Positions 5,583 through 13,256 of a stretch of DNA of 55,303 bases are shown piece by piece. Positions within the stretch are counted from its first letter, which is position 1. Every line of letters begins with the position of its first letter. Both the position numbers and the translations under genes were made by a program. Origin of the DNA: a virus. Location: the IMG/VR virus record IMGVR_UViG_3300006026_000017, positions 1-55,303 of that record. One strand, 5' to 3'. Below the pieces are notes generated by a model. It was not told the origin of the DNA. It was given only the letters and a program-made list of their open reading frames with translations, and searched no databases.

Positions 5583-6077
5583 ATGCCTGTTGATTCGATC
5601 ATCCACTCCATCGACTCTGAGACCTTTGCTGAGTTTTGTGCTCAACGTGACGCACAGAATACCATCCAACTGAATGTTACAAAGTGGTGCTATATACTGT
5701 GTGATGCACTGCTGAAGAACTACATTGATTACAGCATCAAGTCTCATCAACGTTATGTTAAAGAGTATGGCAACATTCAAAATGTTGACATTGTAAAGTA
5801 TGACTATCATCAGGCATGTATTGAAGACCTGAAGAATGGTCAGTGTGGTTATGAGTTTACTGTAGAGTCTGGACGTAAGTATCACAAAATCATGATGAGT
5901 GCCAATGGTTCTCGTTCTGTTCATGCTTTTGTTGACAAGAAGACTGGTGAAGTGTATAAACCTGCCAGCATCAAGTCTCCTGCCAAAGGTGTTCGTTATG
6001 ACTTGCGATTGATTGAGCAACGTGAGTGGTTGCTTGAGCACGCAGATTGGGCGGGAGAATATTTGTATATGAAGTAA
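5583..6077 (+). CDS. Conserved marine-phage hypothetical protein (164 aa)
   Basis: The C-terminal part (SRSVHAFVDKKTGEVYKPAS, KSPAKGVRYDLRLIEQRE) is a signature I recall from many cyanophages and other marine T4-like phages, always without a function. The N-terminal half is helical. No signal peptide, membrane segment or catalytic motif is seen. It follows the TATAAT at 5549 and is preceded by a weak purine-rich site (gggaag). Confidence 0.8.
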   Translation: MPVDSIIHSIDSETFAEFCAQRDAQNTIQLNVTKWCYILCDALLKNYIDYSIKSHQRYVKEYGNIQNVDIVKYDYHQACIEDLKNGQCGYEFTVESGRKYHKIMMSANGSRSVHAFVDKKTGEVYKPASIKSPAKGVRYDLRLIEQREWLLEHADWAGEYLYMK

Positions 6078-6079
6078 TT

Positions 6080-6229
6080 ATGAATCGAACTGAAACTCTA
6101 GCATATGGTTCTCTTGTTCTTTTATTGACTGTGTTGACTATTCATACAGTAAATGTTGAGCAAGAGAGACCAGAACTTCGCGAAAGTATTTGTGCAACAC
6201 TTCCACAACCACATCCAGATTGTCAATGA
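6080..6229 (+). CDS. Small membrane protein with CATLxQPHPDC tail
   Basis: 49 residues. One membrane helix (LAYGSLVLLLTVLTIHTV) is followed by a short polar tail ending CATLPQPHPDCQ. The ATG at 6080 lies 2 bases after the previous stop and is preferred over an upstream in-frame start inside that gene. The tail motif recurs in the protein at 7466-7639 (CATLSQPHPDC), so the two are paralogues. The two Cys flanking Pro/His residues could form a disulfide or bind metal on one membrane face. No function is known to me. Confidence 0.7.
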   Translation: MNRTETLAYGSLVLLLTVLTIHTVNVEQERPELRESICATLPQPHPDCQ

Positions 6230-6429
6230 ATTACACTAAAGAACAACTTGTAGATGCACTCTGTGCAGAATGGGAGTATCTTTGTCCTGATGATTTCGAT
6301 CCTGAAGTAGAACTTGATGCAAGTGAATATCGTATTGAGATGGAGAAACTGACGGCAGAACAACTCATTAGAGAAACTGGAACTGATGAGTATTTTACTC
6401 TTGATGAGTATATGGGACGTTATGGGTAA
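6226..6429 (+). CDS. Small acidic hypothetical protein (67 aa)
   Basis: Starts on the ATGA junction with the membrane-protein gene. Strongly acidic and probably helical (KEQLVDALCAEWEYLCPDDF, then LTAEQLIRETGTDEYF). An upstream in-frame start at 6190 lies inside the conserved tail of the previous gene and is rejected. No family recognised. Confidence 0.7.
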   Translation: MNYTKEQLVDALCAEWEYLCPDDFDPEVELDASEYRIEMEKLTAEQLIRETGTDEYFTLDEYMGRYG

Positions 6430-6468
6430 AATGTGTTAGAATGAACATGCAATCAAATTGAGGTTACT

Positions 6469-6633
6469 ATGAACGATCAACGTCATTATCACACCGAAAG
6501 TGAGCGCCGCCAACTGGATGGAGTTGTCCACGATGCGGATACAAATGGTTGGAATATTTCTAAACTGAATAGAATGAAAACTCGTGCAAATAATCTTCCT
6601 GATGATTCTTTGATTACTGATGATGTTTCATGA
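6469..6633 (+). CDS. Small hypothetical protein (54 aa)
   Basis: Begins MNDQRHYHTESERRQLDGVV after the Shine-Dalgarno-like gagg. Hydrophilic, with a basic middle (NISKLNRMKTRANN) and an acidic end. A TTAGAAT element in the 39-base spacer may be a promoter -10. It ends on an ATGA junction with the next ORF. No function recognised. Confidence 0.6.
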   Translation: MNDQRHYHTESERRQLDGVVHDADTNGWNISKLNRMKTRANNLPDDSLITDDVS

Positions 6634-6764
6634 CAAGTAAAGAAAAACTCATCTTCATTGGTTCTTTCGTTTGGTTAATGCACTGGGGGACATGTCTAGC
6701 ATCTACACTTCTGGATACGGTTATTCTAAAAAACTCTGTGAGGATGTTACCTCTTGGTTTCTGA
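6630..6764 (+). CDS. Possible small membrane protein (44 aa)
   Basis: Starts on an ATGA junction and encodes a hydrophobic segment (LIFIGSFVWLMHWGTCLA). The last 73 bases overlap the metallopeptidase gene in another frame, so its C-terminal half may be constrained or meaningless. Coupling to the previous stop and the hydrophobic N-terminus favour a real gene; the long overlap argues against it. Confidence 0.45.
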   Translation: MTSKEKLIFIGSFVWLMHWGTCLASTLLDTVILKNSVRMLPLGF

Positions 6765-7168
6765 ACAAGTATTATCCACGTCATAAGATTGATGTGGATA
6801 TTGTCCACCGAGGATTGAAACGTGACAAAGTTGTGGGGTATTGTGATGTTATTGGTCCATCTTATCGTCCACGTCACTTTCTAATTGAACTTCAATCTGA
6901 TATGTTCAAGGAGTTGTATATAAAAACTCTTTTTCATGAACTGACCCATTTGGCACAGTGGGTTGATGGTTCACTGCGGTTTCGGCATGGAAAAATGAGA
7001 TATTGTCAAGAACCAGTGGAAAATTATGATTATGAAGACCAACCACACGAAATTGAGGCACGGAATAGTGAAACAATCCTATATGATTTGTATATGAGTG
7101 ATAAACAAGATAGTCCGGTTGAACAGGTGGCACAGAGATCATTTCCGAACCGCCTGACGGCTGTATAA
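6692..7168 (+). CDS. SprT-like zinc metallopeptidase
   Basis: 158 residues from the ATG at 6692, which follows a run of five G; an in-frame start at 6671 is possible. The zinc-binding helix HELTHLAQW (residues 82-90) gives the HExxH motif, and a downstream QPHEIEA segment (about 118-124) could supply a third ligand. Size and layout fit small phage SprT/WLM-type predicted metallopeptidases. Related cellular proteins act on DNA-protein crosslinks, but a phage substrate cannot be inferred. A TATAAT overlapping its stop probably drives the next gene. Confidence 0.7.
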   Translation: MSSIYTSGYGYSKKLCEDVTSWFLNKYYPRHKIDVDIVHRGLKRDKVVGYCDVIGPSYRPRHFLIELQSDMFKELYIKTLFHELTHLAQWVDGSLRFRHGKMRYCQEPVENYDYEDQPHEIEARNSETILYDLYMSDKQDSPVEQVAQRSFPNRLTAV

Positions 7169-7169
7169 T
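7164..7169 (+). promoter_or_regulatory. -10 element TATAAT
   Basis: TATAAT overlaps the stop codon of the metallopeptidase gene and lies 28 bases before the ATG at 7197. The base pair TG directly upstream is shifted by one from an extended -10. The best -35 (TTTCCG, 16 bases upstream) is weak, so an activator or extended contact may be needed. Confidence 0.4.
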
Positions 7170-7196
7170 TACAAGGTAATCAAGGGAACACACCCA

Positions 7197-7463
7197 ATGC
7201 AACTGACCAACTCCGCCACCATCGTTGACTTCTTCCCTGAGGCGTTCATCGCTGAAGCATGTGAGAAGAAGGGTATGAAGGTTGTAGTTAAGCGTTTCAT
7301 GAAGCGTGTCACTTTCCGTGCTACTGGTCAGAAATCCTATAGCGTTGTAGGTATGATTGATGCCAAGAATGAGTGGGCATCCCGTATTGCTAAGGGTGCT
7401 GAGGTTACTGGTTACAACACCGAAAAAATGCCTGCTGGTGAGTATATGCCCCTCTACTGCTGA
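7197..7463 (+). CDS. Hypothetical protein (88 aa)
   Basis: A small alpha/beta protein (FFPEAFIAEACEKKGMKVVV, RVTFRATGQKSYSVVGMI) with a basic middle and no membrane segment. Codon use is more GC-rich (ACC, GAG, AAG) than in the virion genes, like other early-type genes here. A TATAAT lies 28 bases upstream and a purine-rich site (aaggg) precedes the ATG. No family recognised. Confidence 0.75.
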   Translation: MQLTNSATIVDFFPEAFIAEACEKKGMKVVVKRFMKRVTFRATGQKSYSVVGMIDAKNEWASRIAKGAEVTGYNTEKMPAGEYMPLYC

Positions 7464-7465
7464 TT

Positions 7466-7639
7466 ATGTTCTCTAAAGTCACACAATACGGACTCGCTGG
7501 CATTTTTCTCTGTATTGCTCTCGGTAGTTATCTTAACTTTCTAGCAGAGCGTGATGCTAAGATGTTCAAAGCATACGATGCGTGTGCTACACTCTCACAA
7601 CCACATCCTGACTGTAATGTTCACTCAAGAAGACCATGA
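7466..7639 (+). CDS. Small membrane protein, paralogue of 6080-6229
   Basis: 57 residues: MFSKVTQYGLAGIFLCIALG forms one membrane helix, followed by a charged linker and the motif CATLSQPHPDC, then a short basic tail. The motif is nearly identical to that of the protein at 6080. The spacing between membrane helix and motif is similar, which supports duplication and a functional role for the tail. It starts 2 bases after the previous stop and overlaps the next gene by 23 bases. Confidence 0.7.
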   Translation: MFSKVTQYGLAGIFLCIALGSYLNFLAERDAKMFKAYDACATLSQPHPDCNVHSRRP

Positions 7640-7766
7640 GTTTATCGACTTCTTGTTTGGTAAACTCACATCTCTGACTGATACTGAGATGATTGATTTG
7701 CACGATGACGATACTGCTGGTATCGACGCTCTTGAATTCAAACAACTGGAAAACGACAATGTGTGA
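7617..7766 (+). CDS. Small acidic hypothetical protein (49 aa)
   Basis: MFTQEDHEFIDFLFGKLTSL followed by an acidic helix (DTEMIDLHDDDTAGIDALEF). The start lies inside the paralogous membrane-protein gene, just behind its QPHPDC codons. An earlier in-frame ATG at 7551 is rejected because it would overlap the membrane protein further without a ribosome-binding site. It ends overlapping the next ATG. Confidence 0.6.
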   Translation: MFTQEDHEFIDFLFGKLTSLTDTEMIDLHDDDTAGIDALEFKQLENDNV

Positions 7767-7938
7767 ACTGAACGCAACTAAAGAGCAAGTGAACGTTATC
7801 ATCCAACGATTGGAAGATGCAATCAGTGTTTGTTACACTGCACCAGAGAATCCTAAGGAGGAGGGTTATCCTTATGCGACAGGATTTGCACGGTCTGCAA
7901 TGCAGGGAGCAGTTGAAGATCTTAGGAATCTAATGTGA
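7759..7938 (+). CDS. Small hypothetical protein (59 aa)
   Basis: Starts within the end of the previous gene (ATGTGTGA). Helical, with a loop rich in Pro, Gly and Tyr (APENPKEEGYPYATGFARSA) between two amphipathic helices. No domain recognised. A TATAAT overlaps its stop and may drive the next gene. Confidence 0.65.
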   Translation: MCELNATKEQVNVIIQRLEDAISVCYTAPENPKEEGYPYATGFARSAMQGAVEDLRNLM

Positions 7939-7971
7939 TATAATTAGAGTTGTAGTAAGCAAAAAAGCACT

Positions 7972-8184
7972 ATGACTTTTGAGAAGAATATACCACTGAA
8001 TGTTCAAGAGATTGGTATTATTCTATCTGCTCTTGAAGAATTGGACAGAAGAGATGAATATCTTATTGCGCGGGAATATGGAAGTGTTTCTACACTCCAC
8101 AATAAACTAAATTCCATCTATGATATGATGGACAAAACCGAAATTGGAATCCGCTATGAACCATCAATTGAACCTTCCTTCTGA
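7972..8184 (+). CDS. Small hypothetical protein (70 aa), relative of 298-501
   Basis: MTFEKNIPLNVQEIGIILSA followed by LEELDRRDEYL and LHNKLNSIYDMM, a pattern similar to the protein at 298-501. Probably a short helical domain. A TATAAT about 30 bases upstream suggests its own promoter. It overlaps the next gene by 29 bases. No function recognised. Confidence 0.7.
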   Translation: MTFEKNIPLNVQEIGIILSALEELDRRDEYLIAREYGSVSTLHNKLNSIYDMMDKTEIGIRYEPSIEPSF

Positions 8185-8374
8185 ATACACTTCTTGGGTT
8201 GATAACATGTCTGCTTCTGTAACTCCTGCCACTAATCCAGAACTATGGTATCAGTGGTATGAAATTGTGAAAGAAGATGCACCTAACATTCTTGATACAT
8301 TTATTGAGAATACTGCTGCCAAAATGGAACTGACTGTTGATTACTTTGTTGCGGAGTTCCTTCCTAATGACTGA
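8156..8374 (+). CDS. Hypothetical protein (72 aa)
   Basis: A small acidic protein (MNHQLNLPSEYTSWVDNMSA, NPELWYQWYEIVKEDAPNIL, TVDYFVAEFLPND) with several Trp and Tyr. Two starts are possible (8144 and 8156); the later gives the shorter overlap with the previous gene and is preferred. It overlaps the next gene by 8 bases. No domain recognised. Confidence 0.65.
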   Translation: MNHQLNLPSEYTSWVDNMSASVTPATNPELWYQWYEIVKEDAPNILDTFIENTAAKMELTVDYFVAEFLPND

Positions 8375-8558
8375 AGAAGTTGTACCCAAAAAGATTGAAG
8401 ATCCTATCTTCCGTTTGTTATCCGCAAAAGCACAAGTTGAAAACGTGATTAAACTGATTGAAGATAATCCCTATGAACAGTATATGTTTATGCATTTGAA
8501 TACTGTCAAATGGGAGTTGGATCGACAGTTGAAAAATATACAGATAACTAAAGAATGA
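8367..8558 (+). CDS. Small helical hypothetical protein (63 aa)
   Basis: The product (MTEEVVPKKIEDPIFRLLSA, AQVENVIKLIEDNPY, NTVKWELDRQLKNI) is predicted to be helical throughout. The start overlaps the end of the previous gene, and the TGA overlaps the next ATG. An upstream in-frame start at 8337 would lie inside the previous coding frame. No function recognised. Confidence 0.65.
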   Translation: MTEEVVPKKIEDPIFRLLSAKAQVENVIKLIEDNPYEQYMFMHLNTVKWELDRQLKNIQITKE

Positions 8559-8791
8559 AAAATCTCTACATTCTTGATTATTGGGTATCATTTCCTTCTT
8601 CCGAGTATGGTGGTTTGGTTACTCTCATTGCAGAAAATGATCAAGAAGCATTCGATATTCTTGCTGCTGAAGATCAATTAGACCCCGATAATGCTCATAT
8701 AGATAAACTTATGCCAAACATTATCAATGCCACCAAACTTAAGTTGGCAGATGAATATGAATCTGGTATAATAGACGCATTCATTACTTAA
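8555..8791 (+). CDS. Hypothetical protein (78 aa)
   Basis: MKNLYILDYWVSFPSSEYGG followed by LVTLIAENDQEAFDIL suggests a ferredoxin-like or similar alpha/beta fold with a strand, a turn and a helix. The rest is helical and acidic. It starts on an ATGA junction and is followed 3 bases later by the next ATG. No family recognised. Confidence 0.7.
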   Translation: MKNLYILDYWVSFPSSEYGGLVTLIAENDQEAFDILAAEDQLDPDNAHIDKLMPNIINATKLKLADEYESGIIDAFIT

Positions 8792-8794
8792 CTT

Positions 8795-8947
8795 ATGGAA
8801 CCAAAATATCGAATCGAAGAAGAACTTACTGCAGGATTGAATCTTGTGGCAAGTGAACTAACAAAAGAAGAGTGTCAAAAAAAATATGATGAACTTTTAA
8901 ATATGGGTATTAGTCCTGACCGCATCAAAATCACTCGTGAATCCTGA
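8795..8947 (+). CDS. Small hypothetical protein (50 aa)
   Basis: MEPKYRIEEELTAGLNLVAS, then ELTKEECQKKYDELLNMGIS and a short basic end. It resembles a small helix-turn-helix-sized bundle, but no DNA-binding signature is clear. It begins 3 bases after the previous stop and overlaps the next start by 11 bases. Confidence 0.65.
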   Translation: MEPKYRIEEELTAGLNLVASELTKEECQKKYDELLNMGISPDRIKITRES

Positions 8948-9242
8948 ATTTCCACCCAATTTTCCTCATGAACCTCCTCAAGGATACAGATACGAAATCG
9001 TTCCCAAAAACGCTTCTACTATTGCAATTTGGACTGTATGCAACCCTGGGTTTGTTTATAATGGTGGTAATGATGTTCGTTGTATCTGGGGATTCTACAA
9101 CTCAAAGAAACGATGCTACTATGCGCCTATTAACTCCACCAAGCAAGGTGATCAGGTAGACATTGACTCTACAACTCCCTATACGGCGATGCAACTCAAC
9201 TTAAATCCTTTAGAAAATGTCTTATATTCCAAAAATAAATGA
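8937..9242 (+). CDS. Conserved cyanophage-type hypothetical protein (101 aa), GTG start
   Basis: Contains PPQGYRYEIVPKNASTIAIW, RCIWGFYNSKKRCYYAPINS and TTPYTAMQLNLNPLE, a pattern I recall from a recurrent unknown protein family of T4-like cyanophages. The start is GTG at 8937; the next in-frame ATG would remove most of the conserved domain. A competing ORF in another frame (8968-9159) is a shadow. The fold looks beta-rich. It overlaps the next gene by 26 bases. Confidence 0.75.
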   Translation: MNPEFPPNFPHEPPQGYRYEIVPKNASTIAIWTVCNPGFVYNGGNDVRCIWGFYNSKKRCYYAPINSTKQGDQVDIDSTTPYTAMQLNLNPLENVLYSKNK

Positions 9243-9453
9243 TTATGTAATATGGAAAGACTCCCTTGGTAACATTACTGAGGGATGGATTTATTTTGTG
9301 GGCCAAGAATATATAACTATTGAGATAGGTGTTAAATGTAAGGATGATGAAAATATTAAACACTGTCCATTGCATAAAAAAACACATTGTCTAGTTGTTT
9401 GTCACAATTGGTATTGGGATCAATTAAAATATATTAAATCTAGAGATGAATAA
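9217..9453 (+). CDS. Conserved cyanophage-type small protein (78 aa)
   Basis: MSYIPKINDYVIWKDSLGNI with WIYFVGQEYITIEIGVKCKD looks like an SH3-like or small beta-barrel domain. KHCPLHKKTHCLVVCHNWYW contains clustered Cys and His that might bind a metal. I recall close relatives only as unknown proteins in cyanophages. Its TAA shares bases with the ATG of the first oxygenase gene, linking it to the following cluster. Confidence 0.75.
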   Translation: MSYIPKINDYVIWKDSLGNITEGWIYFVGQEYITIEIGVKCKDDENIKHCPLHKKTHCLVVCHNWYWDQLKYIKSRDE

Positions 9454-10097
9454 TGAATATGTATTATGCTAAATCTTTGTTTCCAATACACATATTTCAA
9501 AACAACATAAAAAATAATCATATCCTTCAGGACGAACTTTTAGAAAAGATTGAGAATATGCATCAATCTGGAAAAATGAAAGTTCCAGATGGATGGTTAA
9601 CATCTAACCTATCTACATCATTTAGTTATTTTGATGAAAATAAATCTCTGTTTAATGAAACTCAAACGTTAGAGACATATTATGATTACGTTTCTAAATT
9701 TTTTGATTTAGAAACTGAATTTTCAATTTTTGCCATGTGGTGGAATTATTATTCCAACGGAGAATGGCAAGAACAACATACACATGTCTCTAAAAGTATT
9801 TTTGGATATCCGCCAACTTTTTCTTGTGTGCATTTTTTAAAATTTAATCCAGAAATACATGAACCGCTCATATTTGTTGATCCAAATGAGCATCTGAGAT
9901 ATTCATCTCTTGATATGGAATTTACTGGATATAATAACAGATATAAATTAAACGTAAGGGAAGGAGATCTTGTAATGTTCCCTTCATATTTGACACATTA
10001 TGTCAGACCAGGAAAACCAACTCCTGAATATCCTAGAATCACAATTGCCTTTAATTTAATACTTCAAAAATATGGAACACTCACACCAAACAATTGA
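9453..10097 (+). CDS. Predicted Fe(II)/2-oxoglutarate oxygenase (TIGR02466-like)
   Basis: 214 residues. The C-terminal half has the signature of the PF13759/TIGR02466 double-stranded beta-helix family: H109-T-H111 (QEQHTHVSKS), a following strand SCVHFLKF, GDLVMFPSYLTHYV with H182, and PRITIAFNL with R195 for 2-oxoglutarate binding. Such enzymes couple 2-oxoglutarate decarboxylation to hydroxylation, but substrates of the phage members are unknown. The start overlaps the stop of the previous gene. It is the first of four oxygenase-like genes here. The Arg and distal His are clear; the metal triad is inferred. Confidence 0.8.
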   Translation: MNMYYAKSLFPIHIFQNNIKNNHILQDELLEKIENMHQSGKMKVPDGWLTSNLSTSFSYFDENKSLFNETQTLETYYDYVSKFFDLETEFSIFAMWWNYYSNGEWQEQHTHVSKSIFGYPPTFSCVHFLKFNPEIHEPLIFVDPNEHLRYSSLDMEFTGYNNRYKLNVREGDLVMFPSYLTHYVRPGKPTPEYPRITIAFNLILQKYGTLTPNN

Positions 10098-10584
10098 TCT
10101 CTCGTTTTCGGATAATTTCCTCTCAAAAGAGGAGCACGAAATTATCTATGATTATTGTATCAAAAATGGGAGTTATACTTTTGGAGAAAGGGATCATGGA
10201 GATAGTGTTCCTTGTGGATTTGTGCATCAAATTCCAGAAACTCATCTTGTTTATAAAATCTTAGATAATATTTTACGCGAACGTGTAGAATTTATTCGCG
10301 ATATGAAATTGTCTAGGATGTATATAAATTGTTTTGCTCCAAGAGAGAATGGATATTTCCATACTGATGGCAATTTTATTACATTTTTATATTATCCAAA
10401 TTTAGAGCAGTATGATATTGATGAGGGAGGAGAAACAAAGTTTTTGGTAAATGACAATATTCAAGGTATTTTGCCTATACCAAATCGAATGGTGATATTT
10501 GATGGAAATATTAAACATTCGGCAACCGGTTTTCGAAATCACCATCGTTTTACTGTTGCAATCAAATATAAATATTCTTCATGA
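10072..10584 (+). CDS. Predicted prolyl-4-hydroxylase-type 2OG-Fe(II) oxygenase
   Basis: 170 residues with the P4H-superfamily core. H97-T-D99 in GYFHTDGN provides the HxD pair, followed by LYYPN and DEGGETKF. PIPNRMVIFDGNIKHSATGF holds the distal H149, and HHRFTVAIKYK has R159. In this superfamily the product can be hydroxyproline or another hydroxylated residue or small molecule. The start overlaps the end of the previous oxygenase by 26 bases. A CTAAATA box and the fibre gene follow at once, so a fibre substrate is an inference from position. Confidence 0.85.
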   Translation: MEHSHQTIDLSFSDNFLSKEEHEIIYDYCIKNGSYTFGERDHGDSVPCGFVHQIPETHLVYKILDNILRERVEFIRDMKLSRMYINCFAPRENGYFHTDGNFITFLYYPNLEQYDIDEGGETKFLVNDNIQGILPIPNRMVIFDGNIKHSATGFRNHHRFTVAIKYKYSS

Positions 10585-10589
10585 CAGAT

Positions 10590-10596
10590 CTAAATA
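10590..10596 (+). promoter_or_regulatory. Late-promoter-like box CTAAATA
   Basis: CTAAATA lies 20 bases before the ATG of the fibre gene, directly after the oxygenase stop. The same heptamer precedes 4269 and gp8. This would place the fibre gene under late control. It is a sequence match only. Confidence 0.5.
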
Positions 10597-10616
10597 TAAA
10601 AAAGAGACCTTGATAA

Positions 10617-13220
10617 ATGGCAATTTCTACTAATAAAACAGAAATATATGCGGAAGGTACAACTGATATTAGTTGGACTAGGTTTCAGACTAACTTAGGG
10701 GCACAAGAACCAACTAATATTAGATTTGGAGTTTATAAAAGAGATACATCAGATGCGGAACAACCATTAGTTCCTGATGCTATTGAAAATGAAAATATTG
10801 GTACAGAAGAATCTGGTAATCTTCGTGTTGGTGCTTTTCGTGGTGCAATTAAGGATCATACTGTAACTTTTGACAATGCTTCTGAATATGAAAACGTACA
10901 ATTTGACAAATATTTTGGTTCAAATTTAGTTAAAAATGTGCCAAAAAATCTTAATGTTGATGGCATTATCTATTCCAATAAAATTAACAAACCTGCTGCA
11001 AGAATAGATGTCGAAGAATCTGTTCGTAATTTCACCATTGATGTTGGAACATCTGGTGCAATTTATGGTGCTGGTGGACCTTCGTATCAGGGTCTTGACA
11101 ACTTTGATGGTTCTATTGGAGTTGTAGATGCTGCCATTAGCGAAAATCCTGCATGTGATGGTGCTATTTTGTATGGATGGTATACTAGAACTACAAATGC
11201 ATCAACAAACGGAACATCAAATATTAATCAACTTGTAATCATTTGGAATGGTGAAGTTGTATATAATGAACCTGGTAGTAACGTTAGTTTAACAACTGAT
11301 GATGGAACAGCATATTCAAATTGGGCAGATGGTGTAGATGCTTCTGGATGGTCTGCAAGTGATCTTTCCACTTATATGTTTGATGGTAATTTGAATACTT
11401 TTGCAAAAGCAGAAACTAGTAATACGGATTTCTTAGGATGGAGTAATTCGGGCACAAATCTTCCTGCACTTCAAGGTCCTGTAGAAATTTACATAAAATA
11501 TGCGGATTTTGCAAACTATTCATATGAAGTAAATGGATCAGGTGTTACGCCAACATTATATTCATCTCCGGCAGGGGAAGCTGACTGGCTTACTATTTCT
11601 GAAGGAACTGTCAATAGTTTTAGAGTGACAGCTCCAGCAAGTAATATTAATATTCAAATTGCTGCTATAAGATCAAATGGAGTTATATTAACTCCAACTG
11701 CATTATATGGTGGATCTGGAGTTAGTGGAGTTACAATTAATGGATATATATACAGTCCTTTAAGTCATTTTAATAGTACTAATGGATGGCATAAAGATGG
11801 TACAACATGTGGAACTGCTGATGGGAGTAATAGTGAGTTTGTAAATGGTTTTAATGTGGGCAGAAAACGACTGTCTAATGTTGATACATCAGCATATTCG
11901 ACATGGGCAGATGGTGTTCAAGCTTCTGGATGGTTTGCAAGTGATCTTTCCACTTATATGTTTGATGGAAATTTAAATAGGTTCTCAAAAGCAGAAACTA
12001 GTAATATAGATTACTTAGGATGGGACAACTCAGGTACAGGTCTTGCGACACTTCAAGGTCCTGTCGAAATTTACATAGCATATGCAAATGTTGGAAATTA
12101 CACTTATCAGGTAAATGGAGCATCTGTGACTCCAGATACAACAGGAGCACCAGATGCTGGTGCTTGGATTACTCTTTCGACAGGAAGCGTTAATAGTTTT
12201 AGAGTTACAGCTCCAGCAAGTAATATTAATGTTCAAATTGCTGCTGTAAGATCGAATGGAGTTATATTACTACATGCAAATCCACCATCTACTCAAATTG
12301 AAGGAATTTCTGGAGGAACGGCACTTTATGTTGATTCCGACTCAAATTCTCGTAATTTTAAGATTAGTTTAGAATCTTCTGGTGGTTCATTTGGTAAATT
12401 ATATGGTGGCGGTGGTGGTGGTATTACCGGCAATTCTGGTACTTCAGCATCAAGATCCAGTTGCGTAAGAAATCAAGATAATAGTTACAATTATGTACAA
12501 CCCCGAACATGTACTGGGTCATATACCAATCCACCTCAATATGGAAATACAAATACCCCTGCAACTGTTCGACGTTATCAACATACTCTAGGTCCTGGCG
12601 GTAGAAATGCCAACGAAGGTGAAAGAGAACAATCCAGATGGTGGGATCAGAGAGCAGAAAATCATTGTAGAACAGTTTATGGAGGAAATCATTATGGAGG
12701 GCATCCAGGACCTGGCGCAAATGGGCATAATGATTGGGATCCATATGTTCGTGCTGGTCACCCCTGGTGGGTAGAAGGTGCCTGGATACATTATTGTAAT
12801 TTTCCTGGATTCTCAAATCCAACTTATCCTGGAAATACTGTTTATTACAACTATTCTTGTCCTGCAAATATCTATGTGCCAGGAAGTCGTAGTTTTTCTG
12901 GTAGTATTACAAGTCCTGGCGGACTTGGTGGAATTGGAGGAAAAGGTCAAGGATATCAACGTTCATTTGAATCTGGAACAGCAGGTGGAACACCATCACC
13001 AGTTAGTTGTAGTTCATTAGGTTCACTTTGGAGTGGACCTTCTGTAACGGGAAGTACTGGATCACCTGGAACATCTGGTGGAAACTGGGGAGAACCAGGC
13101 ACAAGTTCTGATGTTGCGACTGGTGGATTAGCAGGATATTCGTATAAGAAATCAGAATCACAGATTGATATTGAAGTTATTGGTGGTGATGATAGTCGAT
13201 TAAAGGGAAGAAATAACTGA
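10617..13220 (+). CDS. Gly-rich tail-fibre or virion surface protein with duplicated domain
   Basis: 867 residues. The N-terminus (about 1-150) resembles the particle-attachment part of cyanophage structural proteins. Two related modules follow (residues 232-358 and 426-551), both containing ASDLSTYMFDGNLN, LQGPVEIYI and VNSFRVTAPASNIN, in the style of a beta-sandwich carbohydrate-binding repeat. The C-terminal third (about 600-850) is very rich in Gly, Pro, Tyr, Trp, His and Cys (GAWIHYCNFPGF, NTVYYNYSCPANIYV, SPGTSGGNWGEPG). A fibre or spike role is inferred from this composition and its late-like promoter. It sits among 2OG oxygenases, a zinc-ribbon pair and a halogenase, whose possible targets (Pro, Trp, Tyr) are abundant here. 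No chaperone is seen. Confidence 0.75.
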   Translation: MAISTNKTEIYAEGTTDISWTRFQTNLGAQEPTNIRFGVYKRDTSDAEQPLVPDAIENENIGTEESGNLRVGAFRGAIKDHTVTFDNASEYENVQFDKYFGSNLVKNVPKNLNVDGIIYSNKINKPAARIDVEESVRNFTIDVGTSGAIYGAGGPSYQGLDNFDGSIGVVDAAISENPACDGAILYGWYTRTTNASTNGTSNINQLVIIWNGEVVYNEPGSNVSLTTDDGTAYSNWADGVDASGWSASDLSTYMFDGNLNTFAKAETSNTDFLGWSNSGTNLPALQGPVEIYIKYADFANYSYEVNGSGVTPTLYSSPAGEADWLTISEGTVNSFRVTAPASNINIQIAAIRSNGVILTPTALYGGSGVSGVTINGYIYSPLSHFNSTNGWHKDGTTCGTADGSNSEFVNGFNVGRKRLSNVDTSAYSTWADGVQASGWFASDLSTYMFDGNLNRFSKAETSNIDYLGWDNSGTGLATLQGPVEIYIAYANVGNYTYQVNGASVTPDTTGAPDAGAWITLSTGSVNSFRVTAPASNINVQIAAVRSNGVILLHANPPSTQIEGISGGTALYVDSDSNSRNFKISLESSGGSFGKLYGGGGGGITGNSGTSASRSSCVRNQDNSYNYVQPRTCTGSYTNPPQYGNTNTPATVRRYQHTLGPGGRNANEGEREQSRWWDQRAENHCRTVYGGNHYGGHPGPGANGHNDWDPYVRAGHPWWVEGAWIHYCNFPGFSNPTYPGNTVYYNYSCPANIYVPGSRSFSGSITSPGGLGGIGGKGQGYQRSFESGTAGGTPSPVSCSSLGSLWSGPSVTGSTGSPGTSGGNWGEPGTSSDVATGGLAGYSYKKSESQIDIEVIGGDDSRLKGRNN
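11310..12269 (+). repeat. Direct internal duplication in the fibre gene (about 380 bp units)
   Basis: The DNA of 11310-11690 and 11892-12269 is related along its full length, starting at gcatattc and ending at ggagttatatta. The first base of each copy is 582 bases apart, with unrelated sequence between. Several stretches (caagtgatctttccacttat, agctccagcaagtaatatta) are identical, so the duplication is fairly recent or maintained by recombination. It encodes the two beta-sandwich-like modules. Confidence 0.85.
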
Positions 13221-13256
13221 TATAAATTATTTTAGATTATCTATTTTTAAGAAAGC

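Noticed and set aside
3995-6041. Long minus-strand ORFs at 3995-4354, 5095-5541 and 5559-6041
   Set aside because: They lie opposite well-supported genes (CP12, the 5083 family, the 5583 family), show no recognisable domain, and have hydrophobic or odd composition typical of complementary frames. No minus-strand promoter is seen.
12424-12867. 147-residue minus-strand ORF in the fibre gene
   Set aside because: Low-complexity Tyr/Asn/His/Leu sequence opposite the Gly/Tyr/Pro-rich fibre region; no domain.
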